Part shown: positions 1 through 9,943 of the stretch, one piece after another
How positions within the stretch are numbered: the first letter of the stretch is position 1
Layout of the letters: every line of letters starts with the position of its first letter
NCBI GenBank assembly: GCA_951799405.1
Contig: OX637346.1
Coordinates: forward strand, 11,555,215 to 11,619,214
Reading direction: 5' to 3'
Source of the DNA: Agapetus fuscipes
Taxonomy: Eukaryota; Arthropoda; Insecta; Trichoptera; Glossosomatidae
DNA length: 64,000 bases
Position numbers and translations under genes: made by a program
The notes under the pieces: generated by a model
The model's database searches: none
The model's input: only the letters and a program-made list of their open reading frames with translations
What the model was told of the DNA's origin: nothing

Positions 1-1140
1 ATTTCATTTCTGCGATCAAGATCTACGATAAGTTGCCTCAGCTTGTTAAGCCATAGACTCAAACTTGGAACAATTATTATTGCGAGCTTTTTCCCTTCCC
101 GCTCGCCACAAAGGAATCCTACAAAATACTTGGGAATGTATCTTAGGGACGCCACCCTGGAATTTGTCATTATTCCTTGTAATTACACGAAACTTTGCTA
201 CGTCTAAACCTTTGTTTTCAACAAGATTTGTTTTGTACCTTGTTTTTCCAAGGCGATATCGTTTTACGTTTTAAACGAAATAGTTTTATTCGGAGAAGAA
301 AATTAATGTTCATTTTCACTGGTCACGCATATACATTAATCAATAATGTTTTCGATTGTTATCGTAGCGTGCCGTGTTAAAAAAGTAAAAATTAATTACA
401 CGCGTTAATCATTTAGGCTGCGACCTTTTTGGTGGGCAATTACACGGAGGCGTCACGTGACGAGGACGTGTATAATGCTGGTAGCAGTGTTCTAGCACGT
501 GTGGGAGAACCTCGCACAAACTCTTTGTGCAGGGAAAGGCTTCCGTAAAAAGCTTTAGCGCAGCGCCGCAAACAAACCGCATACAAAGTTAGGGAGAGTG
601 CATATGTGTGTAGCCCCTTGCAGTCTTGGGAGAATAAGCCATGTGGTTAGTACGAGGATGCAGTTTTACGAGTTACTAACATGCAAAATATCTTAGCAAC
701 GAGATAACGTAGTGCAGGATCGGGACTTAAGTATTTTCAGTCTTTGCGCGTATTGTTATTACGTAATAATGTCTTCAGTTCCGGAAGTTTTAACGTGTTT
801 ATATCGTTGTTTCGCATTCAAAGCCTTACAAGCAATGCAAACTTGTAAATGAGCATACTTTTACACTTGTTCACACAAGTTACTGAAAGGGAAATGAAAG
901 TCTACACAATCATCGCGTGTATACAGAGCGTTTGTGGCTGCATCATATTTTACTACAAAACATACTCACATATTTCATTTAGAGCTCATGCTAAAACAAT
1001 TACGCGAGCACAACTTTTATCACCTGTAAATGTTCTTGCGGCAAAACATTGTGGATGAAACTCAATTTTAATATAATTTGTTCGTTATTATTTCACAGTT
1101 AGAAACCTCATCAAGTTTTCCATACACTGACGTAATAAAC
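1..1140. other. No gene recognised
   Basis: A+T-rich DNA with only short chance reading frames. A moderately GC-rich patch lies at about 420-620. I see no repeat family from elsewhere in the window and no coding signature. Confidence 0.5.
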
Positions 1141-1152
1141 ATTTTTTATTAA

Positions 1153-1336
1153 TTTTCTGGTTCCGGGTTTTGACCGTGGTCCATGTTTTTGCTTGTCTTC
1201 TTCTTCTTTTTTTTATTCTTTCTTGAAGACTTTCAGCTTACAAAAGAAGAAGACAAGCAAAAACATGGACCACGGTCAAAACCCGGAACCAGAAAATCAA
1301 GCATCTAGATCCGGCCGTGAAAGCCTAAAAACATTT
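1153..1336 (+). mobile_element. Foldback retroposon, 12-bp target-site duplication
   Basis: Two inverted arms of about 50 bp (1153-1205 and 1246-1298) match almost perfectly around a 40-bp loop. The right side continues into a tail containing GGCCGTGAAAGCC, a motif also seen at the ends of the foldbacks at 7.15 and 12.5 kb. The 12-mer ATTTTTTATTAA occurs exactly at 1141-1152 and again at 1337-1348, directly flanking the element, which is the mark of an insertion. The loop holds TTGAAGA followed by a CTTT/AAAG hairpin, possibly a decayed hammerhead core, but the GAAA box is missing. Assignment to Penelope-like elements is inference from the shared tail. Confidence 0.75.
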
Positions 1337-1348
1337 ATTTTTTATTAA

Positions 1349-1708
1349 GTTTCGTTTTATTATTATTCAAAAAATAATTTTGCTCACTTTAGAAATACAA
1401 CAAATCCTTGCAGTATTCTTTTCATATATTATGAATTTTCCGCAGTTCACGTATCCTACATACGAATATTAATTTTGCTTCACGTAGACATGAGGTGGCC
1501 TAAATACTTCAGGGTTATTCAAAGTTGGACGTGCATTAAAGTATCAAGATCGTAATGGAGATAGATCCAAAAGTAAATCAAAAGCAAAAAGACATTTGAT
1601 GACGCAATTAACTCGTAACACTACATGTCAAACAAAAATACAATAAGTCTACGAATGACTTTGAATAAAACTGTTAGTTAGCAACTGGCACAGTTCTTGT
1701 ATTACAGG
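1349..1708. other. No feature recognised
   Basis: A+T-rich DNA between two repeats, with no ORF or repeat match seen. Confidence 0.45.
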
Positions 1709-1856
1709 ACCCCAAGTATAAATCTTTCCGTTTAAATTAACTATAACGCTTCCAAAAAATGGATACAAATTAAAATAGCGCCTCTATTGAGTGTTCTATT
1801 TTCTGTATTTGGTACTACGTAATGGTTGACTCTAAACATAAAGTATAATACTTAGA
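1709..1856. repeat. HP hairpin repeat, copy 1
   Basis: First of about 18 copies of a 150-bp family (HP) that reads nearly the same on both strands. The ends are CCCCAAGTATAAA and its inverse TTTATACTTGGGG. Inside come ACTCAACCATAGCGTTT, ACCAAAAAATGTATGGAAAC, a central AACAGCGCCTCTAGTGAGCG and then the inverse of the left half. With arms of about 70 bp and no ORF it is MITE-like or foldback-like. Copies differ at many positions, so the family is old. This copy keeps the left end well and has a weaker right end. Confidence 0.8.
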
Positions 1857-2211
1857 GCACAGAAGACCGTAGCACTTGTCGGGTTTTAAAGTGACTAATG
1901 TTTCTATGGCGAGCGTCGCATCATTACGGGCGATTCAAATAAGCCTTCCTGTTCACAAATCGTCTGACAGGCTTTCATCAACTCCACCGGTAGAGAAACG
2001 TGGAACAAAAAAAGGAAATGACCGGAAAAATCGGTACAATACTTGTAGGTTATGTAAAAGCAAATAAATAATGTTGTCAGTGTGTCGTACTGTAATATAT
2101 GTATAATACCCTTTTTACCTACATATATTAGAAAATATTTATTTAATGAAATTTAATTCCTTTCGTGATTTTTTTCTTTAAAGTTTAGTTTTTACATGAT
2201 TAAAAATTCAA
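1857..2211. other. No gene recognised
   Basis: A short reading frame at 1876-2067 has no recognisable domain. The remainder is A+T-rich. Confidence 0.4.
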
Positions 2212-2590
2212 AATACATCGATTCAAATACAGTACATCCCTTGACTTATAGGTTGATATAAGGCTGACCACCCATGCTGTAAAAAATGAGTCACTTTGCC
2301 AATGCCACCAGTCACCACTGTTAATAAATAATATTGGGATTATTTTTTGATTAGCACTGTTTTTGTGTGAATCACACCTCGAGAGCCCTCTGATCCCTCT
2401 GTTGCAGGGAAGGACGGCAAAAGTTGCTGGGCTTATGTTCAATTGAGGTTTAGTTTTTGAATTGTGAGTGCACGTGCAGCATTTGTAAGCGAGAACTTAC
2501 ACTTGTCTGTTTGTGGGCATGCATTTGATATGAACTTTAAATGTTAATATGTCTTTGGAACTAAGGTAAGATTAGAGTTTATTTGATCGA
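2212..2590 (+). repeat. RTE 3' tail copy, split by a nested LINE/SINE tail
   Basis: The family consensus starts CCTTGACTTATAGGTTGG, continues GGTTCACTTTGCCAATG and CAGGGAAGG and ends near GCAACTTAGATTATAGA. Copies are joined to an RTE-like LINE at 32.3-34.8 kb, so this is read as a 5'-truncated LINE 3' end. The copy is interrupted at about 2310-2395 by a minus-strand fragment containing the inverse of CTTGAGGTGTGACACACAC, the L2/SINE-B tail. The consensus resumes with TTGCAGGGAAGG. Confidence 0.8.
2310..2396 (-). mobile_element. L2/SINE-B type 3' tail fragment, nested
   Basis: About 85 bp matching the 3' tail of the L2-like LINE at 57.2-58.05 kb and of the SINE at 13.6-13.9 kb (core GCACTGTTTTTGTGTG on the plus strand). 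It sits inside an RTE tail and is therefore younger than it. It is too short to say whether it came from a LINE or a SINE. Confidence 0.65.
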
Positions 2591-2689
2591 TGAACAGAAA
2601 ACACAATATAAAAAAAAAATGCGCGTTACTCGAAGATTCTAAATTGTGTTTAAAAAAAAGTGTCTTAATACGAATCTATAATCTATTAT

Positions 2690-2936
2690 CTAAGCTGCAA
2701 GGATATGTTAACATTTAAGGCTCATATGAAATGCATGCCTACAGACAGGCACATGTAGATTCGCGCCTACACATTCTGCATGTGTGCATACAAATAAAGA
2801 AAACCTCACATGGACATAAACCTTGCAACTCCTGCCGCCGTTCCCTGAACCGGGGTGGCATTGGCAAAAGTGAACCGATTTTTACAGCACGGGTGGTCAG
2901 CCTCGTACCAACTTATCAGTCAAGGAGCTACTTTAC
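2690..2936 (-). repeat. RTE 3' tail copy, young subfamily
   Basis: Minus-strand copy of the RTE tail. It is nearly identical over about 220 bp to the plus-strand copy at 59.64-59.90 kb, far closer than either is to the other copies. Shared private changes include CTTGACTGATA instead of CTTGACTTATA and GGTTCAGGGAACGGCGG. The 105-residue plus-strand ORF here is a chance read-through of the repeat. Confidence 0.85.
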
Positions 2937-3148
2937 CAATACTTTTTCACTTAAGCTTACTTTTTCAATAAACAACAATTTTCAGTACATGATATCAGAA
3001 TGTAAGCTCTCCATGCAATGTTTTTCAGTAGAGTTTTCCAAGGTGTAGAAAATTGAAAGTTTATTTTCGCCCACATCGCGTGCCTAGTAAAGAGCCTCCC
3101 GACATTGTATTTTATTTGTTAATGGTCTTTGAAATCTTTATAGTGAAC

Positions 3149-3306
3149 TGTACAACAAGTATACAACTTCAAGTTTAAACTTAACCATAGAGATGTACCG
3201 ATAAATGTATAGAAACTCAATCAGCGCATCTAGTAAGCGTTTTGCTTTACATATTTTTCTAGTAAAACTCTGAGTGAAATCGTAAATGCTTATACTTGGG
3301 GTACTG
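3149..3306. repeat. HP hairpin repeat, copy 2
   Basis: Diverged left end (ACAAGTATACAACTT) and a well-kept right end (TTATACTTGGGGTACT), with the central CAGCGCATCTAGTAAGCG. Same family as 1709-1856. Confidence 0.8.
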
Positions 3307-4093
3307 CTAACAAACGGCGAATGATAAAAGATATCCTTGTAAATAAGAATATAAGAAATGGCGTCCCTGGTACAGCCACTTTCTACTGAATATTAAATAT
3401 AAATTCTTTTCCGTTCTTGGTATTGTTGACACCTAAATTTAGCCGTTCTACGAATTAAAAAAAAAACGATATTTCAAAATAATAAATTCATTCTCTGATG
3501 AATTTGAAATCGAGTTTTGAAAACAAAAAATTCAGAATTTCATTTTGGTTTTAAAGGATACTTTTCAAAAGATTCTTGTTTTTATCTCTTTTATGTTGCT
3601 TATATACTTGAGAAGTATCCTGAAAAAAATTAAAATTCTTTTCACAAATTTAACGAATCGTCATTTTTCTAGGATGGTTTCATTCCCCTTTCTACTGTTT
3701 CCATGTCAGGGTTATAAGATCATACAAAAAGACATTTTCTCAAACTATTTTTGATTTTAAACATTTTCTGTTGAATTCATCGTATGCAGTTTTTAGAAGA
3801 TAAGTGGGTTTCTTAAAGTACTGTGAGTTTTTCCCATAGCTTTGAATTATTTTGATTATCTAAGAGATTTTTATGCTTAAGGATAAGGTTTAGTTAGGGA
3901 AAACATATACATATTTCAGTAATCTTCTGTGTATTTCTATGCGAAAACTCCAGCATATGTGAAAATAAATAATATTTTGGTTGTAGAATCTGCACACCAA
4001 CCAGCAACAAAATTTAAATTGGATAGATTATCTCGCGTCGGCACAAAAAATCCCAAAGTCGCGTTGTAAGGAGCATCTAGCATTGCTGAGATG
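3307..4093. other. No gene recognised
   Basis: Strongly A+T-rich. The 69-residue frame at 3545-3754 is low-complexity (F, L, I, K) and has no domain. Confidence 0.45.
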
Positions 4094-4226
4094 GGCAAGA
4101 AACTTTACTTCTGAACTCAAACAGTGTGTTTTACAAAAATGTAAGGAAACTCAAACGCTCATTGGAGCATCCATCTATTTTTTAGCAAAGTTTTGAGTTA
4201 TAACGTAAAGTTTTATACTTGGGGGG
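4094..4226. repeat. HP hairpin repeat, copy 3
   Basis: Lacks the outer left end. The right end TTTTATACTTGGGGGGCTGG is clear and the centre reads AAACGCTCATTGGAGCATCC. Confidence 0.65.
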
Positions 4227-4669
4227 CTGGTCCTTGCCTAGTACCGCAAGGAGACGTTAGGGTTGGGCTAGGGAGAGGGGCGTTAGCCGCACATGCCGCC
4301 CTCAGTAGCGCCCCCTACAACCGCAACGGGTAATCTCAGGCCAAGGCGTCTCACCCATAAAAAGAGAATTATTTTTGTAAGCCGGGGAATTTGGTTGGCC
4401 CGAACAATAAGATGCCCGTCGGCGGTGTGCGAAAACGCCCTTTGAATAACCATGCACCGCGGCCCGCGCGTCCGTATGAATAATGAATATTATTTAAACA
4501 AGAGTTTAATGTGCGCCTGCAACGTATGCTCAGCATGGTTTAATATGGAAATTCTGAGAGGTAGTTATGGTCTGATTAAAAATCCGTCAGATATTGTGGT
4601 AATATGTACTTAGCTTGCTTACACTGCCTGTCTTTATCTTTAATGTAATTTACAAAGATGTTTTTCTTG
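4227..4669. other. GC-richer unannotated stretch
   Basis: Positions 4240-4460 are clearly more GC-rich than their surroundings (CCGCACATGCCGCC and similar) but hold no sustained ORF and match no other part of the window. Confidence 0.4.
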
Positions 4670-4995
4670 ATATGAAAGGTTCATATTTAATGCACGCTCA
4701 CATGCATGTTTACTTACAAAATAAATCGAACCTCTTATGAACATAAACCTTGCATCTCCTGCCACCTTTCCCTTAAACCAGGATGATATTGGCCAAAGTG
4801 AACCAAGCATGAGGGGTAAGCCTTATATCAACGTAATATTCAAGGAACAAAAAAATAGTAAAATAAGACAAATTAGGAACTTACAAAAGAAAAAAATTCA
4901 AATTACAAAAATGGTTTTAAAAATAGATTAAATTAAAATCCCTAGCCGCCAATATTGCAGATAAAACGGGTCATTTCTTTCGGACATTGTAAATT
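4670..4995 (-). mobile_element. RTE-like LINE 3' fragment (C-terminal codons plus tail)
   Basis: Read on the minus strand, 4930-4995 matches the last codons and stop of the RTE-like ORF at 32.66 kb (TTGGCGGCTAGGG is shared). After a short A-rich 3' UTR, 4670-4852 is the RTE tail. This is the second copy in the window where LINE coding end and tail repeat are contiguous in the same orientation, which is the main reason for assigning the tail family to the LINE. Confidence 0.75.
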
Positions 4996-5519
4996 TTCCA
5001 AAACAATGTCGCATCTACTAGATAGTGATGAGTCATTTTCACATATTTATGACCTTTTGTTTGACCTCGACATGTCTTTATTCATTATTCAAACAGTATC
5101 TTTCTTTACAGTAAGTTCTTGCATGTTTTCCTTATATTTCATGAAAATCGCAATTCAAGGGTAGTCTCATATCTCGTTTCCCATCTTTCTCCCAGCTTGC
5201 CATTGCGCCAGCCTTATCCTGATTTCGACTTTTTTGAAATAAAAACGTTTCCGCGTTCAAAGTCCTTTGTAAATTTTATAGGTATAAAACATATAAATAT
5301 GATTTAGGTTTAAAATGTGAAAATATGATTTAGGTTTGTAGGTTTGTATGTGTACTTTGGTACTCATGTAAATGCAAACTACTAGTAAAATGCTACTTCA
5401 CGATACTCGTAACTATATTCGGTTCCTATTTTTATCATCTTACACGAATCAAAACAGTGAAAAGATATTAAACCATTGACTGTATTTTACGACATTACTA
5501 TCTTCTTTATTTTTTTATT
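4996..5519. other. No gene recognised
   Basis: Short frames only. AAATATGATTTAGGTTT is duplicated in tandem near 5297-5335. One TACGAGTA octamer lies at 5404-5411 (minus orientation). Confidence 0.4.
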
Positions 5520-5835
5520 TTCTGTAAAAAATGGTTCACTTTGCCGATGTCACCCCTGTTCCAGGGAAGGTCGGCAAAAGTTACAGGGCCTATATTCATT
5601 TGAGGTGTAGATTTTAATTTGTAAGTACACATTCAGCATTTGTAAGCGCGAACTAACGCGTGTTTGTTTGTGAGCATGCATTTGATATGAGCTTTGAATG
5701 TTTATATATCCTTGCAACTCAGATTATAGATTCTGTCTAGTATTGATTATTGTCTAGGATTTAATATGAGCCTTAAATGTTAACATACATATCTTTGCAG
5801 CTTAGATTATAGATAATTATTATTATATAGATTAT
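5520..5835 (+). repeat. RTE 3' tail copy with a duplicated end
   Basis: Starts inside the consensus (CTGTAAAAAATGGTTCAC) and runs to CTTGCAACTCAGATTATAGA at about 5730. A second tail end (ATATGAGCCTTAAATG to GCTTAGATTATAGAT) follows at about 5760-5820, so the terminal 60 bp is present twice. Confidence 0.8.
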
Positions 5836-5887
5836 TCTCACCAAGGTTTTTGACTTCATTTAAAGCTTAGATCATGGGCGAATAGAT

Positions 5888-6200
5888 TCAGAACTTAATT
5901 ACAAATATGTTTTGCCAAATAGAGTTGTAAGGCCTGAAAGGCCTTCCCCAGATTCGGATCAAACGGGTTGGCTTTAGTGCTGTCGCAGGTCCCGCCTGCT
6001 CCCCGGGGAGCGCTTCGTCCCCCGCCTTGACGTGGGACGCGCAGTCCGCCGGGTGAATAAATCTGCCGCTCCCCGCTCTCAAACAAACCATCAATCTCGG
6101 CGATAAATTCAAAGATTTGCCGGTCGCCGTGAGAATTTATATACGTGAGTTTACCTCCCATGTAAATTACAGAGGTGACTCTGGTAGTTACTCCATACAC
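5888..6200 (-). other. GC-rich patch with an open frame, nature unknown
   Basis: A 101-residue minus-strand frame crosses a conspicuous GC-rich patch (5940-6075) in A+T-rich DNA. The translation has a G/R/P-rich middle and no recognised domain. It could be a relic exon or chance. No splice sites are convincing and I assign no function. Confidence 0.25.
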
Positions 6201-6203
6201 TCC

Positions 6204-6357
6204 GTACCCCAGGTATACAATTTAAGTTTAAACTCAGTCGTAGCGTTTACCAAAAGGAGTATTAAAACTAAAACGCTCTATATATGTGCTGTATTAGTTT
6301 CTGTATATTTTTAGTAAAACGCAGTGGTTGCGTTTAAATGTAATGTTTTGGACTTAG
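6204..6357. repeat. HP hairpin repeat, copy 4
   Basis: Left end GTACCCCAGGTATACAA is clear. The inner parts AGCGTTTACCAAAAGG and TTTAGTAAAACGCAGTGG form the arms. The right end is decayed to TTTTGGACTTAG. Confidence 0.8.
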
Positions 6358-7139
6358 TGAACCGTGCTCGGAGTATTCCCATTCCGTGGTCCCACCTCGG
6401 CGCCCTTGCTACACATGCATGCGACCATTCAAGGAAAATGTATATCGACATCATAAAACTCTCCCTCAGTATTTATTTGCCTCTTTTTGATTTAACTACT
6501 GTTAACTTGTCGGTACTAAAAATAAGAAACGCAAAATTACATACAGACGGCAATAAAAGTTATATTTTCAGACCGAGAAATAAAAATATATATTTCAGCT
6601 TATTTTCCACTTTTTAATGCCCGTAAAAATCCAATGGTATATTCATTGAAGTGAACGCGTGTAATAAAAGTAAGTCATAAATTATGTTTAAACGTCATAA
6701 AGTTGTTCTGCGACAGTTATGTAATGTGGAGCTGGGTAAAAAGTATGCAGATAAAAGATCCGCCGTTAGAATTGAAATGTACGTAAGTTTGAATAAGTGG
6801 AGCTCTGAAATACCTACAGACGAGGAATGGGTTCCGAAACTTCAAACAATATTCTGAATACCGGTTCTATCTAATACTTGAGTTACAACTTGTTACTCAA
6901 GTCTGCATACTAGATTAAATTATATGTATATTTGAGTAATTCATAGTCTCTTCCATCTTTACTTCGGTGAGATTCCTTCTTGTATATTAAGCGAACAGTA
7001 GGTCTACTGCTAGATAGACCTTTTTAAATAATTCATGGGTGATAAGCAGTTGTATTTTGACCAAAAAGTATACATTACGCCTTACGGTGAAGATGTATCA
7101 ATTTTTATAAAGAAAAATGCATATTATACGTTAAATTGA
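6358..7139. other. No gene recognised
   Basis: A+T-rich with only short frames and no family match. Confidence 0.45.
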
Positions 7140-7152
7140 CAAACATTATGGA

Positions 7153-7389
7153 CATTGAAGCTTTCACGGCTGGTACTTGTTGACACAACAATAACTTTTT
7201 TCGGGCTATGTAGCCGTGGTCTGGTTGATTTATTTCGGACAGTTTCGCCCATTGCTCCGATGGGCATTATCAGCGGTTGGCTAGTCGCTGTGATCTTCTT
7301 ACACGAGCTGGTGTTCTGGAAGCAACGCTAGCCTTTGAATGAATTAACCAGACCACGGCTACATAGCCCGAAAAAAGTGATTGTTGTGT
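7153..7389 (-). mobile_element. Foldback retroposon with hammerhead-like motif and 13-bp TSD
   Basis: CAAACATTATGGA is repeated exactly at 7140-7152 and 7390-7402, flanking the element. Inverted arms of 47 bp (7180-7226 and 7346-7392) match except for one base. On the minus strand the order is arm, loop with a hammerhead-like motif (7238-7273), second arm, then a tail with CCAGCCGTGAAAGC at 7170-7157. The tail matches those of the foldbacks at 1.15 and 12.4 kb. There is no ORF, so it must have been mobilised in trans. A Penelope-like origin is inferred from motif plus tail. Confidence 0.8.
7238..7273 (-). ncRNA. Hammerhead-ribozyme-like motif (HH1)
   Basis: Minus strand: CTGATAA, one extra T, stem II GCCCAT / ATGGGC with loop CGGAGCA, then GAAAC, one T, and GTC. 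All fixed core positions of a hammerhead are present except G8 (A here). Stem III would be only 2 bp (AC/GT) with a 1-nt loop, and the GTC triplet is a canonical cleavage site. Stem I is short (CG/CG). Extremely short stem III is the known form in Penelope-like elements, where cleavage is thought to need dimers. Confidence 0.65.
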
Positions 7390-7424
7390 CAAACATTATG
7401 GAGTTAAGAATTATTCGAAGTAGT

Positions 7425-7725
7425 CCGGTCGATAGCTCAGTTGGTAGAGTGCTTGCATTCCATGCTGCGAGCTCGGTTTCGAATCTCACCGAGGGCATCA
7501 GGAATAATTTACCGTCTCGGTGTTTAATTCAGACCCAAAATAAAAATGCAGGCAAGGTTTTCTCAGCCTTCACAAGAAATGCCTACCAGCCCCCCACTTC
7601 AACTGAAGTGTTTGGCGTAAGGCCGGCTCACTTGACTGTAAAAATAAATATTTTCACTCGTCACATTCGACCCCTTCGGGGAGAACGCGGCTAGAAGCTA
7701 CACTTTACGTGCAACTTGATTGCGT
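7425..7725 (+). mobile_element. SINE-A (tRNA-derived), copy 1
   Basis: The head resembles a tRNA gene: CCGGTCGATAGCTCAGTTGG contains a Pol III A box and GGTTTCGAATCTC is a slightly mutated B box. The unrelated body runs through GTCTCGGTGTTTA, CAGCCTTCACAAGAAATG and CAACTGAAGTG to a conserved 3' end with CGACCCCTTCGGGG and a terminal TTACACT..GTG..CTT. Length is about 300 bp. There are seven copies or fragments in the window. Confidence 0.9.
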
Positions 7726-9346
7726 TACAATTCTACTAAAATTTGTTTGTATCGACTAAAATATCTTTAAGACAGACACTAAATTCTACTATATTGTAGC
7801 ATGGAAGAATAGTGAATAATATATCAAAAGCTCGGTATTCTTCGGGATAGCACACAGTTGTGGCGGGCTTGCTTCTCCCTTGGTGTTTGCAGCGCGGGAG
7901 TATTTACACTTCTTACAACTCTTATCTTCGCATCGGGAGATAAATTTGTGGCATCGGCGCGAGCTAAATTGAATGTAAGACGAATTGTGTTCTCACCACG
8001 AGCCGCCTCATCCCCTGCGCCTTGATATTCTAATAAAAACTTCCACTTCCTCCCATCCCTCCGACCGAATCATATTTTTCTTCAAGATTAATAAAAAAAA
8101 AAGTTGCGTATTCTTCGCCATTGTATTCAAAGTTGAATAATACTCTCCCTCTTATTAAACCTAAAAATACCCATAAATATTATACTTACATCGTAATAAA
8201 CTTTGTTATTTGAAAAATTACGCCACATTATGACCATTTTTAGCTTTCCAAAAGTACATTTGTGACGACTTGGAAAAACTTTTCAACGGTAATAAAGAAT
8301 AAGTTATGCTTCTTTTTAATAAAATAAACAGGGGAAGATACTTAAAGAGCAGCCGTTAAATCTATAACCGATGATCGTTAAATGTTGCTAATACGGGGCA
8401 TTATTTTACGGCAGTAGAGTTATGTTAGTTTGCGGTGTCCGTGAGATACGTAGCTCCGTGCTAGCTGCGACGATCCAACTTTTAATATCTATAATCCTAT
8501 ACACCTGTGGTCACCGTAAATTTTCACCTGCAAACTTGGATCCTACATACTATCACATACTACCAGACACAGCTTGTACAGTAATGTGACAACTTTATAT
8601 TACGGCAATTATTTCTATAAAAATACGTATAGAACTTACAAGTGTTTGAAAATGTTCCTTGCTGTTTTATTTGTCTGTTTTATTTTTATAGTAGATTTTA
8701 TCACTTTGCAGAATTTAATGAACGCTTTTTTACGTAATATTTTCCGTTCGATAGGTGATTATTTTTATTTTTACCGTTATGGTTATTTCGTGTTGTAGTG
8801 ATTTTTTCCTTATAAATGTATATTGAAAACTCAATTATAATGCCTTTACAATTCGCAACTTTATCAAATTTGTCTTTTCTATTTTTCTAAAATGAAAGGA
8901 GTAATAGTTTTTTTTTTTATTAAATTTACAAAATGAAAATAGCTAAATGTTTATCTACGCTATTTTATGTTGGATATTTTATTCATTTTGTTTAAAAGGA
9001 TTGAAAATTATATTTATCTTATTCATAAGTATATGTACATTGAAACAATAAAGCAAACACATTTTCAAATTGAAAACCTCCTCTAAGGGATATTATCATA
9101 TTTGTTCAGACTGCAGGGGGAGACTATCTCTAAGGGAATTGAAAATGAAATTGAATAAAATAAAATAGAAATTTGATGGGCTACCGTTCCCGGTATAGAG
9201 AAAACGGCCAAGGTACACAAAGCTGTAATATTTTCCATACTTTATTTATTAAGCGTTTTATTTCAGGTCGTGCAGCTGAGATCGCGAAATGTTTTGAAAA
9301 TTAAAAACAAATATCCGGTTCGTGCCCTGGCGGGTTCTCGGACCAG
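7726..9346. other. No gene recognised (1.6 kb)
   Basis: A+T-rich with short low-complexity frames, for example 8574-8798 rich in F, Y and I. No copies of the families defined here and no coding signature were seen. Confidence 0.45.
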
Positions 9347-9500
9347 TGCCCCAAGTATAAACTGTGTGTGCTTACTCAATCGTAGCGTTTTACCAGAAAT
9401 CTGTGGAAACCACAACACGCACTAATGGTTCAGTTTTAGTTTCCCTGCATCTTTTGGAAAACGCTATGGTCTAGTTTAAAATAAAGGCAAATATTTGGGA
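9347..9500. repeat. HP hairpin repeat, copy 5
   Basis: Left end TGCCCCAAGTATAAACT is clear. The arms contain CGTAGCGTTTTACCAGAAA and TTTTGGAAAACGCTATGG. The right end is eroded. Confidence 0.8.
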
Positions 9501-9778
9501 GGCCAGGATTTAGCAGAACGACGTTATATCGCGTGGGAGGCAGTTTGGCTCTCCTTTCAGTGTACAGCCGTGGCATCCCGAAACCGCCGTAAATACTTTT
9601 GTCACTTTTTTTTTAAATTCACTTTGCAAGCCACAATTAGGGTCTATTTCCGTGTGATTTTACAATTAAAAAAGTTTTTTTATATTAAACATATTGTATT
9701 ATTTTATTCACTGAATTGGTCATAAATACATTTTATTAAATCTATATTAAAAATATAAGTTACAAAGATATATTAAAA

Positions 9779-9943
9779 TTTAGGATACAAATTAAATGCA
9801 TTTTCATAAGCAGACAAGTGTAAGCTGGCACTTACACATGGTGCATGTGTACAAAAAAAACCTTCTCTGAAACATAGGCAAAGTGAACCATTTTTTAAAA
9901 TGATTTTTTCAGCCTTATACCAACCTACAAGTCAAGGAATAGT
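9779..9943 (-). repeat. RTE 3' tail copy, internally deleted
   Basis: Minus-strand tail. It lacks part of the middle (the CAGGGAAGG block) but keeps both outer parts, including the inverse of CCTTGACTTGTAGGTTGG. Confidence 0.7.

Noticed and set aside
755..790. Minus-strand CTGAAGAC followed by a TTATTACGTAATAA palindrome
   Set aside because: The GAAA box is missing after the hairpin.
2731..3048. 105-residue plus-strand ORF
   Set aside because: It is the antisense of an RTE tail repeat; the same peptide appears at 59.7 kb only because the repeat does.
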